A stretch of 64,000 bases of DNA from JAWXBK01 sp034439975 (GTDB taxonomy: Bacteria > Pseudomonadota > Alphaproteobacteria > Dongiales > Dongiaceae), in contig JAWXBK010000021.1 in the NCBI GenBank assembly GCA_034439975.1, positions 19,370 through 83,369 on the forward strand. Reading direction: 5' to 3'. Position numbers and translations under genes: made by a program. The notes under the pieces were generated by a model. The model had not been told where the DNA came from. It ran no database searches and was given only the letters and a program-made list of their open reading frames with translations. Below, one piece after another: positions 51,074 to 58,832 of the stretch (positions are counted from its first letter, which is position 1; every line of letters begins with the position of its first letter).

Positions 51074-52258
51074 ATGACTGCACCTGTCGCGTCGTCGGGC
51101 GGTATCGCACGCTCTCTCGCCGTGGTGATCACGGCGATGTTCATGGTCAATGCCAATTACGGGCTGTCGATCCCGCTGCTCGCGAACAACCTCTCGCGCA
51201 TGGGCGTCAGCGACACGATGGTCGGTCTCTCGACTGCCGCGCAGGCGCTGCCGGTGCTGTTCATCGCGCCATTTGCGCAACGTCTGATGGCGGTCCTCTC
51301 GCCCGCGCGCATCATGGGCATCTGCATCACGATGGCGGCTGTCGCGTTGCTGCTGTTTCCGGTTTTTCCCGATCCCTGGGCGTGGTTTCCGCTGCGCTGT
51401 CTCCTCGGTGCGTCGGCCAACCTCTTGTGGATCTCGGGCGAAACCTGGATCAACTCTCTCGCGACCGAGGAGCGCCGCGGTCGCATCGTCTCACTTTATG
51501 GCATGGCCTCGTCGGGCGGTTTCGCCGCCGGCCCGTTGGTCCTGTTTCTTACCGGCACGGAAGGCTGGACGCCGTTCGTTGCGGGCAGCGCGCTGATGCT
51601 GAGTGCGCTTCTCACGCTCGGTCTTGCGCGCAATGTGCCGCGCGATTTTTCCAGCGACCGGCCGGTGCGCATTTCGTTGCTGATCTGGCTGTGGCCGGTG
51701 CCGTTTTTGCTGAACTTCCTGTTCGCGGGTTCGGTCGAGGCGCTGGCCTCGTTCTTTTCGCTGCTCGGCGTGCGGCTCGGGCTGGAAGAGGCGAGCACCT
51801 TCGCCCTGCTGGCGGTGCTCGGGATCGGGTCGCTGCTGATGCAGTATCCTTTCGGCTGGCTCGCCGACCATGTCGACCGGAAGCGCCTCCTGATTACCGT
51901 GATCGTCCTCGTTATCGGCGGCACTTTGATGCTGCCGTGGGTGCTGCGCGCGGGGCTCGGCGTCGCCTTTCCGTTCATGATCGTCTATGGCGGCCTGCTC
52001 TCGACGCTCTATCCGATGGGCGTGGTGCTGCTCGGCGAGCGATTCCGCGGCGGCCAGCTTGCGGCCGCCTCGGCCGGCTTCACGATGATGTGGGCGATGG
52101 GCTTTGCCGTCGGCCCGCCGGTCGCCGGTTTCTTCTACGATGTTTTCGACACGCCCGGCCTGATCCTCTCGATCGCCGGCTTCCTCGCGGCGTTTCTGCT
52201 CGCGGTGCCGTTCATCTGGAAACGAAAACCGCCTGTCGACATCGACGCAGGCAAGTAA
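51074..52258 (+). CDS. MFS transporter
   Basis: A 394-residue, 12-helix transporter (YcaD/sugar-efflux-like by pattern). SIPLLANNLSRMGVSDTMVGL opens helix 1-2, SGETWINSLATEERRGRIVSLYG is the conserved YcaD-type loop between helices 4 and 5, and FGWLADHVDRKRL is motif A of the second half. Substrate unknown. It starts 18 bases after the UXS gene and ends next to an AT-rich insert. Confidence 0.86.
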   Translation: MTAPVASSGGIARSLAVVITAMFMVNANYGLSIPLLANNLSRMGVSDTMVGLSTAAQALPVLFIAPFAQRLMAVLSPARIMGICITMAAVALLLFPVFPDPWAWFPLRCLLGASANLLWISGETWINSLATEERRGRIVSLYGMASSGGFAAGPLVLFLTGTEGWTPFVAGSALMLSALLTLGLARNVPRDFSSDRPVRISLLIWLWPVPFLLNFLFAGSVEALASFFSLLGVRLGLEEASTFALLAVLGIGSLLMQYPFGWLADHVDRKRLLITVIVLVIGGTLMLPWVLRAGLGVAFPFMIVYGGLLSTLYPMGVVLLGERFRGGQLAAASAGFTMMWAMGFAVGPPVAGFFYDVFDTPGLILSIAGFLAAFLLAVPFIWKRKPPVDIDAGK

Positions 52259-52276
52259 CTGAGCAAGGCAGCGATG

Positions 52277-52656
52277 CTAATTGTTGATCGGCGGGAAAAA
52301 TTCTTTAATCACTGTCTCAAAACGCCTTCTGGCTTGATCACTTTGCCGTATTGACGGCAGATATCCAGAATATATCGAAGAAATCAGATCATCTCTCAAT
52401 CTTGGTATGCTCGCGACCAATACGTGGTCATAGGGCGTATCCCATGGTGGTCGATGCGCATCTGCAACTAAATGTTTTTTACCTAGACTTGCGAGCCTTA
52501 GTCCGCTTGGAAGTAACCAGCATGAACTTCCCAAGCTATGCGTTCGCCATGACCTCCAATCGTCACAAAGTAGGGATGCGCAAAATGCGCAACCTTATGC
52601 CGCAGCACAAGATAGAAGGTGTCAATCACCTCTTTGGAGTAAATCTTAGGATTCAT
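52277..52656 (-). pseudogene. Frameshifted low-GC gene of unknown function
   Basis: The minus strand holds two frames that appear to be one gene of about 126 codons. ATG 52656 begins MNPKIYSKEVIDTFYLVLRH and reads to WEVHAGYFQAD before a stop near 52517; the adjacent frame continues as GLRLASLGKKHLVADAHRPP and ends ETVIKEFFPPINN at 52277. A single-base change in the region about 52500-52535 would join them. The DNA is clearly AT-richer than the neighbours, pointing to transfer. I recognise no family; it is 58 bases from mmcB. Confidence 0.5.
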
Positions 52657-52714
52657 ATTTGCCTGATTATTTGGATTCTATGACCATCGGCTATGAAGGT
52701 TTCTATAGTTTCAA

Positions 52715-53149
52715 TCACAATTCGTCGTCGCTCGTCCGCCGCAATCGCTGGCTCGCGATCATGCCGAAGCGGATCAGTTGCGCGCGCCGCCGGCTGGCAT
52801 GGAGCGGATGCGCGACGGCCTCGCGCACAATTTCCGCCCAATAGGCGTCGGCCAGAATGAGCCCGCATTCGTTCGGAATCAGATTGCGCGGGAAATCGGT
52901 CGCGACCGCGAAATAGAAGAGATCGCACCAGTCGCGATACTCGTGCCATTTGCCGTCGGTCCGGAAATCGATCAGGCAGGATTTGATCTCGACGATGACG
53001 GTCTCGCCTTTGTCGTTGATCGCCATCACATCGGCGCGCCGACCCGAGCCGAGCGGCACTTCCGTCAGCGTGCCGTAACCGAGCTGCTCGAAGGCACGCG
53101 AGACGCCGCGCGCAAGCTTGAAGGCGATATCGGGATCGGGGAGGGGCAT
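52715..53149 (-). CDS. mmcB: MmcB-family DNA repair protein
   Basis: A 144-residue protein (DUF1052) with PLPDPDIAFKLARGVSRAFE at the start, GSGRRADVMAINDKGETVIVEIKSC, the nuclease-like E-x-K with upstream D, and DWCDLFYFAVATDFP. Caulobacter MmcB is a LexA-controlled mitomycin-response protein with a PD-(D/E)XK-like fold. ATG 53149 gives the family start; a start inside the upstream repeats (53167) would add six residues. No canonical LexA box (GTTC-N7-GTTC) is seen upstream here. Confidence 0.88.
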   Translation of the reverse strand: MPLPDPDIAFKLARGVSRAFEQLGYGTLTEVPLGSGRRADVMAINDKGETVIVEIKSCLIDFRTDGKWHEYRDWCDLFYFAVATDFPRNLIPNECGLILADAYWAEIVREAVAHPLHASRRRAQLIRFGMIASQRLRRTSDDEL

Positions 53150-53160
53150 GGCAGTCCGAA

Positions 53161-53192
53161 TTTTCACGGGCCCAGATTTTCACGGGCCCGGA
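53161..53192. repeat. Two 16-base tandem repeats upstream of mmcB
   Basis: TTTTCACGGGCCCAGA and TTTTCACGGGCCCGGA follow each other directly, with a partial third copy (TTTTCGCG) after. Each contains the palindrome GGGCCC. They sit immediately upstream of the mmcB start and may form its operator. The rest of the gap before mtgA (53193-53345) shows no other clear element. Confidence 0.65.
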
Positions 53193-53345
53193 TTTTCGCG
53201 ACCGAAGCGGCCCCTGTCCATGATTCGGTACTATGCGATCCGTGTCATGTGAGGGCAGACCCGGGTGGCGGTTCCGCTGGCGCGCGCCGTCGCCGGAGGC
53301 TAAGAGAAACCCCTCTCGGAACCGGGAAAAGGCGCGGACCCGCTT

Positions 53346-54017
53346 ATGCGACAAATCGGCCGTTGGATCCTGCGCCTGACGGCGCTCTTTGTTGGCGTCT
53401 CGGTCGTGATGACGGCCGTCTATCAGACGCTGCCGGTGCCGGTCACCTGGCTGATGCTCGTGCGCGTCGTGCAGGGCAACGGCATCCACAAGGACTGGGA
53501 GCCGATCGCGGGCATTTCGCCGCTGCTGGTCCAGGCGGTGATCGCCGCCGAGGATACGCGCTTCTGCGAACATTCCGGCTTCGACTGGGTCGAAATCCGC
53601 AAGGCGGTCGACGACTGGCGGCGCGGCGACGAATTGCGCGGTGCCAGCACGATCTCGAATCAGGTGGCGCGCAACGTCTTCCTGTGGCCCTCGCGCGATC
53701 TCTTCCGCAAGGGGCTTGAGGCCTGGTTCACCATGCTGATCGAGGCACTGTGGGATAAAGAGCGTATCGTCGAGGTCTATCTCAACGTCGCCGAATGGGG
53801 CCCCGGCATCTACGGCGCCGAAGCGGCGGCGCAGCATCATTTCGGCAAGCCGGCCGCCGAACTTAGCAAGCGCGAGGCGTCGTTGCTGGCGGCCGTACTG
53901 CCGAGCCCGCTGCGCTGGTCGCCGGCGCAGCCCGGCGAATACACGGCGAACTATGCCGCGCGGATTCGAACCCGCATGGACCAGCTCGCTCTGCCCGAAC
54001 CGCTGCCCTGCGGCTGA
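53346..54017 (+). CDS. mtgA: Monofunctional biosynthetic peptidoglycan transglycosylase
   Basis: A 223-residue inner-membrane glycosyltransferase that polymerises lipid II. One N-terminal helix (LRLTALFVGVSVVMTAVY) is followed by the GT51 domain with catalytic Glu69 in AAEDTRFCEHSG, RGASTISNQVARNVFL, KERIVEVYLNVAEWGPGIYGAE and REASLLAAVLPSPLRW, all diagnostic. Complements the bifunctional PBP1A at 29520-31565. No transpeptidase domain. Confidence 0.94.
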   Translation: MRQIGRWILRLTALFVGVSVVMTAVYQTLPVPVTWLMLVRVVQGNGIHKDWEPIAGISPLLVQAVIAAEDTRFCEHSGFDWVEIRKAVDDWRRGDELRGASTISNQVARNVFLWPSRDLFRKGLEAWFTMLIEALWDKERIVEVYLNVAEWGPGIYGAEAAAQHHFGKPAAELSKREASLLAAVLPSPLRWSPAQPGEYTANYAARIRTRMDQLALPEPLPCG

Positions 54018-54141
54018 GCCGCGCGACGGCGCTCGACCGGCGCCGACATTACCAATCGTTAATGTTGCGACCACTGGCCGGTAAGCCGGCAGTACCTACC
54101 TTGCACCTATCGGTTCCCCCCAGGGCAAGGAGATTTGCCAG

Positions 54142-55611
54142 ATGACTCTCATTGAACGTCGGCCGATTGTGGCCCGGCGCGCATTCGACATCCGCAAGGC
54201 GGGTGTGGCGGCACTCGTTGCCGGTTCGCTGTTCGCCTGGACGGCGGCACCGGCCGCAGCGGCGTCGGCGCCTGAAAGCTTTTCCGACCTCGCAAAGAAG
54301 GTAACGCCCGCCGTCGTCAATATTCAGACGACGCAGACCCGAAGCATGGCCGAGAACGAACCCGGCATGCCGGATATGCCCTTCCCGCCGGGCTCGCCGT
54401 TCGAGGAGTTCTTCAAGCATTTCGGTCCGTTCGGTGGCGAAGGCGCGCCGGAAGGCCCGATGAATGCGCTCGGCTCCGGTTTTGTCATCGACCAGGACGG
54501 CCATGTCGTCACCAACAATCACGTCGTGCAGGATGCCGACGAGATCCATGTAAAGTTCGCCGATGGTCGCGAGTTCGATGCAACCCTGCTCGGCAGCGAT
54601 CCCGAAACCGATCTGGCCTTGCTCAAGATCGAGAGCGACGAGACCCTGCCCTATGTCGAATGGGGCAATTCGGATGAACTCGAAGTCGGCGACTGGGTGA
54701 TGGCCGTCGGCAATCCCTTCGGTCTCGGCGGCACCGTGACGGCCGGCATCGTTTCGGCGCGCGGCCGCGACATTCGGTCGGGTCCGTATGATGACTTCAT
54801 CCAGACCGATGCGGCGATCAATCGCGGCAACTCGGGCGGGCCGATGTTCGATCTCTCAGGCAACGTGGTTGGCATCAACACCGCAATCTATTCGCCCTCG
54901 GGCGGCAGTGTCGGTATCGGCTTTGCGATTCCCTCGGCTTTGGCACAGAACGTCGTCGCCCAGTTGATGGAAGATGGCAACGTCGAACGCGGCTGGCTCG
55001 GTGTCCGGATTCAGCCCGTGACGCCGGAGATCGCCAACGCGCTCGGCCTCGACGACGACAGCGGTGCGCTGGTCGCGGGCCTGCTGCCGGATAGCCCGGC
55101 CGCCGGAACGCTCCGCCAGGGCGACGTCATCGTCGGCTTCGACGGGGCGCCGGTTGCCGAAATCCGCGATCTGACGCGGTCGGTGGCGGCGGTTGCCGCC
55201 GGCAAGACCGTCGATGTCGAGATCTGGCGCGATGGTGGCCGTGAGACCGTTGCGGTCGAGATCGGCGCGCGTCCGGGTCAGCAGATGGCGGCGGTCGAGC
55301 AGGGCGAGAACAGCGCTGCGACCGCGCCGGAGCTCGGTCTCAGCGTCGCGCCGCTCGATGAGCGGATGCGCGAGCAGCTTGCTCTGTCGGCAGACGATGT
55401 CGGTGTCGTCGTGGTGCAGGTCGATCCGTCCGGCAAGGGCGCCGAACACGGTATCGCCCGTGGCGACGTGATCCGCGCGGTCAACGGTGAGGCGGTTGCA
55501 AATCCGACCGAACTCTCTGCCGCGATCGAGAAGGTCGATGCGGATTCGGTGCTGTTGCTGATTACCCGCGATGGCGACGATATCTATGTCGGTATCGATC
55601 TGAAGGCCTGA
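54142..55611 (+). CDS. Periplasmic serine protease Do-like (DegP/DegQ, HtrA)
   Basis: A 489-residue exported protease. The signal peptide ends near AAAASAPE. The trypsin-like domain carries His127 (NNHVVQ), Asp157 (TDLALL) and Ser231 (NRGNSGGP), so the catalytic triad is complete, and two PDZ domains follow (GWLGVRIQPVT and LGLSVAPLDE). It degrades or refolds misfolded periplasmic proteins. AAGGAG lies before ATG 54142. A terminator follows. Confidence 0.93.
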   Translation: MTLIERRPIVARRAFDIRKAGVAALVAGSLFAWTAAPAAAASAPESFSDLAKKVTPAVVNIQTTQTRSMAENEPGMPDMPFPPGSPFEEFFKHFGPFGGEGAPEGPMNALGSGFVIDQDGHVVTNNHVVQDADEIHVKFADGREFDATLLGSDPETDLALLKIESDETLPYVEWGNSDELEVGDWVMAVGNPFGLGGTVTAGIVSARGRDIRSGPYDDFIQTDAAINRGNSGGPMFDLSGNVVGINTAIYSPSGGSVGIGFAIPSALAQNVVAQLMEDGNVERGWLGVRIQPVTPEIANALGLDDDSGALVAGLLPDSPAAGTLRQGDVIVGFDGAPVAEIRDLTRSVAAVAAGKTVDVEIWRDGGRETVAVEIGARPGQQMAAVEQGENSAATAPELGLSVAPLDERMREQLALSADDVGVVVVQVDPSGKGAEHGIARGDVIRAVNGEAVANPTELSAAIEKVDADSVLLLITRDGDDIYVGIDLKA

Positions 55612-55672
55612 TCTCATCCCCCCGGATCAGGCCTGCCGCCGGTAACGCCTCCCGTGCAACCGACGGATAAGG

Positions 55673-55716
55673 AACCGGCCCATCCCCGCCCCCGGGAATG
55701 AGCCGGTTTTCTTTTT
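55673..55716 (+). terminator. Rho-independent terminator after degP
   Basis: Stem AACCGGC (55673-55679) pairs with GCCGGTT (55702-55708), loop 22 bases, followed by TTCTTTTT. This is the best terminator in the window and separates degP from the FkbM gene. Confidence 0.75.
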
Positions 55717-55801
55717 GGCAGCAGCGAACACAGGCTTGTGACCGGCAGCTTCGCTACAAGCGTGTCAAGAATCCCCGTGTCGCGGATGCGGGGTTTCAAT
55801 C

Positions 55802-56590
55802 ATGTCGGCCATCCAGTTCACTCTGCCGGGCGTCAGTCATATGACCACGGTGGTCAAGTTGATGCAGCGCGGCCTGACGATCGCATCGGCGATCGACGCG
55901 GGCTGCGCGGATGGTGACTTTCTGCTGTTCCCGAAAGGGATGGGGATTATCGGCGATGCCGCCTGTCTCAATGTCGATGCCAATCCGATCTACGAGAGAT
56001 CGCTGCGCGAGATCGAGGTGGTGACCGGTACGAAGTTCCATATCGGCCCGCTCGCTGCCATGGGCGGCGACGTCACGATAACGCATGGTGGCCATATCTA
56101 TTGGGATTCCGTGCGCGCCCCCGAGGACAGCTACTGGAAGGAAAGTGGGGTCGCACCGCATAGCGGCAGCATCGTTCGGGCCGCGACCCTCGACGAGCTG
56201 GTGCGCGACGTCGGCCTGAAAGGTCCGTTCCTGCTCAAGCTCGACGTGCAGGGCGGTGAGTTGTCGGTGTTGTCGGGCGCGACGCAGGTATTGAAGGAGA
56301 CCGCGCTGCTGGTCGTCGAGATCAATCGCCCGGATGTGCGGGACGTGGATCGGTTCATTGAGAAATCGGGTTTCAATCTTTTCGACGTGACCGATATCGG
56401 GCGAAACAGCGCCGGCAATTTTGCCTGGTTCTTTTGTACCTACCTCGAACGGTCATTGATGGATCGGTTCGGGGCGCCGCTTTGGACGGGGGACGAGACA
56501 CCGAAGATTCTCGTACATCAGGAGAAGCACCGCGCCGGAAGGCTGCAGCGAAACGCCCAGCTTCTCGACCTGATCCGCGGCCGCAAATAG
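55802..56590 (+). CDS. FkbM-family SAM-dependent methyltransferase
   Basis: A 262-residue protein. DAGCADGDF (residues 32-40) is the SAM motif I, FLLKLDVQGGELSVL holds the motif with the acidic metal-adjacent Asp, and VVEINRPDVRD is the post-motif seen in FkbM proteins. It probably O-methylates a sugar. It has no fused glycosyltransferase, unlike the 33835-35988 gene. The C-terminus is Arg/Lys-rich. No direct partner gene adjoins it; the downstream flavoprotein starts 156 bases later. Confidence 0.8.
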   Translation: MSAIQFTLPGVSHMTTVVKLMQRGLTIASAIDAGCADGDFLLFPKGMGIIGDAACLNVDANPIYERSLREIEVVTGTKFHIGPLAAMGGDVTITHGGHIYWDSVRAPEDSYWKESGVAPHSGSIVRAATLDELVRDVGLKGPFLLKLDVQGGELSVLSGATQVLKETALLVVEINRPDVRDVDRFIEKSGFNLFDVTDIGRNSAGNFAWFFCTYLERSLMDRFGAPLWTGDETPKILVHQEKHRAGRLQRNAQLLDLIRGRK

Positions 56591-56745
56591 AGCGCAACCG
56601 GACCCGCGCGCTCCCGCCTCCCGAAAGAACGGCGGCCCCCGCATCGCCATTCGTCGCAAACGACACAGAAACCGTCGCCCCTTGCGCGCCGCGCGGGCGC
56701 CGTGCGAGACCCAATCGCCCGATCGATCTGCCGAGGGGAGCATTC

Positions 56746-58815
56746 ATGCCGCGCGATCCGCGTTACGACGTCCTGTTCGAGCCGGTTAAAATCGGGCCCG
56801 TCACCGCGAAGAACCGGTTCTATCAGGTGCCGCATTGCACCGGCATGGGCAACCGCCTGCCGCAGAACCTGGCCGCGATGCGCCGGGTGAAAGCCGAAGG
56901 CGGCTGGGGCGTGGTCTGCACCGAATATTGTTCGATGCATCCGAGCGCCGACGATTCGCCCTTCGCCTATGCCTCGCTCTGGGACGACGACGACGTCCGC
57001 CAGCAGGCGCTGATGACCGACGCCGTGCATGAATATGGCGCGCTCGCCGGCGTCGAGCTCTGGCATGGCGGTCATCACGCGGTGAACCGGGTGAGCCGGC
57101 TGCCGATCCTGTCGCCGTCGGGCCTGCCGCTGCATTACGTCCATCCGCAGCATTCCAAGGCGATGGACCGCAGCGACATCCGCAATCTGCGCCGCTGGCA
57201 GGTCGATGCGACGAAGCGGGCGCTCAACGCCGGATTCGATATTGTCTATGTCTATGCCGGGCACGGCTATCTGCCGATGCAGTTCGTCAGCCGCCAGTTC
57301 AACCAGCGCGGCGACGAATATGGCGGCCCGATCGAAAATCGCGTGCGGCTCTTGCGCGAGATGATCGAGGAAACCAAAGAGGCCGCCGCCGGCAAGGCGG
57401 CGGTCGCGGTGCGCTTCTCGGTCGAGGAATTGATCGGATCCGAAGGCATCACCCATGATGGCGAAGGCCGCGCGGTGGTCGAGCTGCTTGCCGAGCTGCC
57501 CGACCTCTGGGACGTCAACATCTCCTATGTCGAGAACGATAGCTGGAGCGCACGTTTCTCCGACGAAGGCTTTCAGGAACAGTTCGTCAAATTCGTGAAA
57601 CAGGTGACGACGAAGCCGGTCGTCGGCGTCGGCCGCTTTACCTCGCCCGATGCGATGGCGAAGCAGGTCAAATCCGGCGTGCTCGATCTGATCGGTGCCG
57701 CGCGACCGTCGATTGCCGATCCGTTCATCCCGAAGAAGATCGAGGAAGGGCGCGAAGACGAGATCCGCGAATGCATCGGCTGCAACATCTGCCGCGCCAG
57801 CAATAACGAAGGCGCGCCCATCCGCTGCACGCAGAACCCGACAATGGGCGAGGAATGGCGGCGCGGCTGGCATCCCGAACGCATGCAGCCCCAACGCAAC
57901 GACGATGCGGTGCTGATCGTCGGTGCTGGTCCCGCCGGTCTCGAATGCGCGCTGGCGCTGGGCCGGCGCGGCCATCGCGTGTTGCTGGCCGATCGCGCGC
58001 GTGCGCTCGGCGGCCGGCTCAATCGCGAATCCGTGTTGCCCGGTCTCGCGACCTATGGCCGCGTGCGCGACTGGCGCACCGGCCGCATCGCGACCATGCC
58101 GAATGTCGAGACCTATCCCGAAAGTGATTTGTCGGCTGAGGACGTGCTCGGCTTCGACGTGCCGCATGTTGCGATCGCGACCGGCGCCATCTGGCGACGC
58201 GACGGAGTCGGCCATGCGACGCATCATCCGGTGCCGGGCTATGAGCGGCCCGACATTCTGACGCCCGACGACCTGATGGACGGGATCATGCCGGCGGGCG
58301 GGCGCGGCAGCGCGGTCACGATCTATGACGACGATCAATATTACATGGGCGGCGTGCTGGCGGAGAAGCTGGCGAAGGTCGGCTTCGCCGTCACGATGGT
58401 AACGCCGGGCATGGAGATCTCCGCCTGGTGCCGCATGACCGACGAACAGTTCCGTGTGCATCAGCGGCTCGACTCGCTCGGCGTCCGTTTCGTGCTTAAT
58501 CGGCGGCTGGTCGCGATCGGTCCCGACCATCTGCGTCTGGCCTGCACCTATACGGGCAAGGAGGAAGAGCTTTCGGCCCCTTCGCTCCTGCTGGTGACGG
58601 GGCGCACGCCCGATATGTCGCTCTATGACCGCTTGTCTTCGGATCAAGACGCGCTCAAAGCTGCCGGCATCCGCAGTTTGGCTCGCATCGGCGATTGCCT
58701 GGTGCCCGGTGCGGTCGTCCACGCGGTCTATAGCGGGCACAAGTTCGCGCGCGAGTTCGGCGAGACGATCGACAACGATGCGCCCTATCGCCGCGAACGA
58801 ATCTTTCTCGCCTGA
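56746..58815 (+). CDS. Trimethylamine-dehydrogenase-like iron-sulfur flavoprotein
   Basis: A 689-residue protein with an Old Yellow Enzyme barrel, an Fe-S loop and a FAD/NAD-binding-like ADP domain. It aligns in offset (+1) with TMADH: Cys31 (VPHC) matches the cysteinyl-FMN Cys30, Tyr61 matches Tyr60, His173 matches His172 and Arg223 matches Arg222. CIGCNICRASNNEGAPIRC binds the [4Fe-4S] cluster and RRGWHPER keeps the Trp355 equivalent. Trp264 of the substrate cage has no direct match (the segment is NISYVENDSWSARF), so the amine substrate may differ. ATG 56746 has GGGGAG upstream. Starts the amine cluster; MttB-like gene follows 18 bases later. Confidence 0.88.
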   Translation: MPRDPRYDVLFEPVKIGPVTAKNRFYQVPHCTGMGNRLPQNLAAMRRVKAEGGWGVVCTEYCSMHPSADDSPFAYASLWDDDDVRQQALMTDAVHEYGALAGVELWHGGHHAVNRVSRLPILSPSGLPLHYVHPQHSKAMDRSDIRNLRRWQVDATKRALNAGFDIVYVYAGHGYLPMQFVSRQFNQRGDEYGGPIENRVRLLREMIEETKEAAAGKAAVAVRFSVEELIGSEGITHDGEGRAVVELLAELPDLWDVNISYVENDSWSARFSDEGFQEQFVKFVKQVTTKPVVGVGRFTSPDAMAKQVKSGVLDLIGAARPSIADPFIPKKIEEGREDEIRECIGCNICRASNNEGAPIRCTQNPTMGEEWRRGWHPERMQPQRNDDAVLIVGAGPAGLECALALGRRGHRVLLADRARALGGRLNRESVLPGLATYGRVRDWRTGRIATMPNVETYPESDLSAEDVLGFDVPHVAIATGAIWRRDGVGHATHHPVPGYERPDILTPDDLMDGIMPAGGRGSAVTIYDDDQYYMGGVLAEKLAKVGFAVTMVTPGMEISAWCRMTDEQFRVHQRLDSLGVRFVLNRRLVAIGPDHLRLACTYTGKEEELSAPSLLLVTGRTPDMSLYDRLSSDQDALKAAGIRSLARIGDCLVPGAVVHAVYSGHKFAREFGETIDNDAPYRRERIFLA

Positions 58816-58832
58816 ACCGAACGGGGGCCGGC

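Noticed and set aside
56518..58740. A 740-codon open frame antisense to the TMADH-like gene
   Set aside because: Antisense artefact; the forward protein aligns closely with TMADH.
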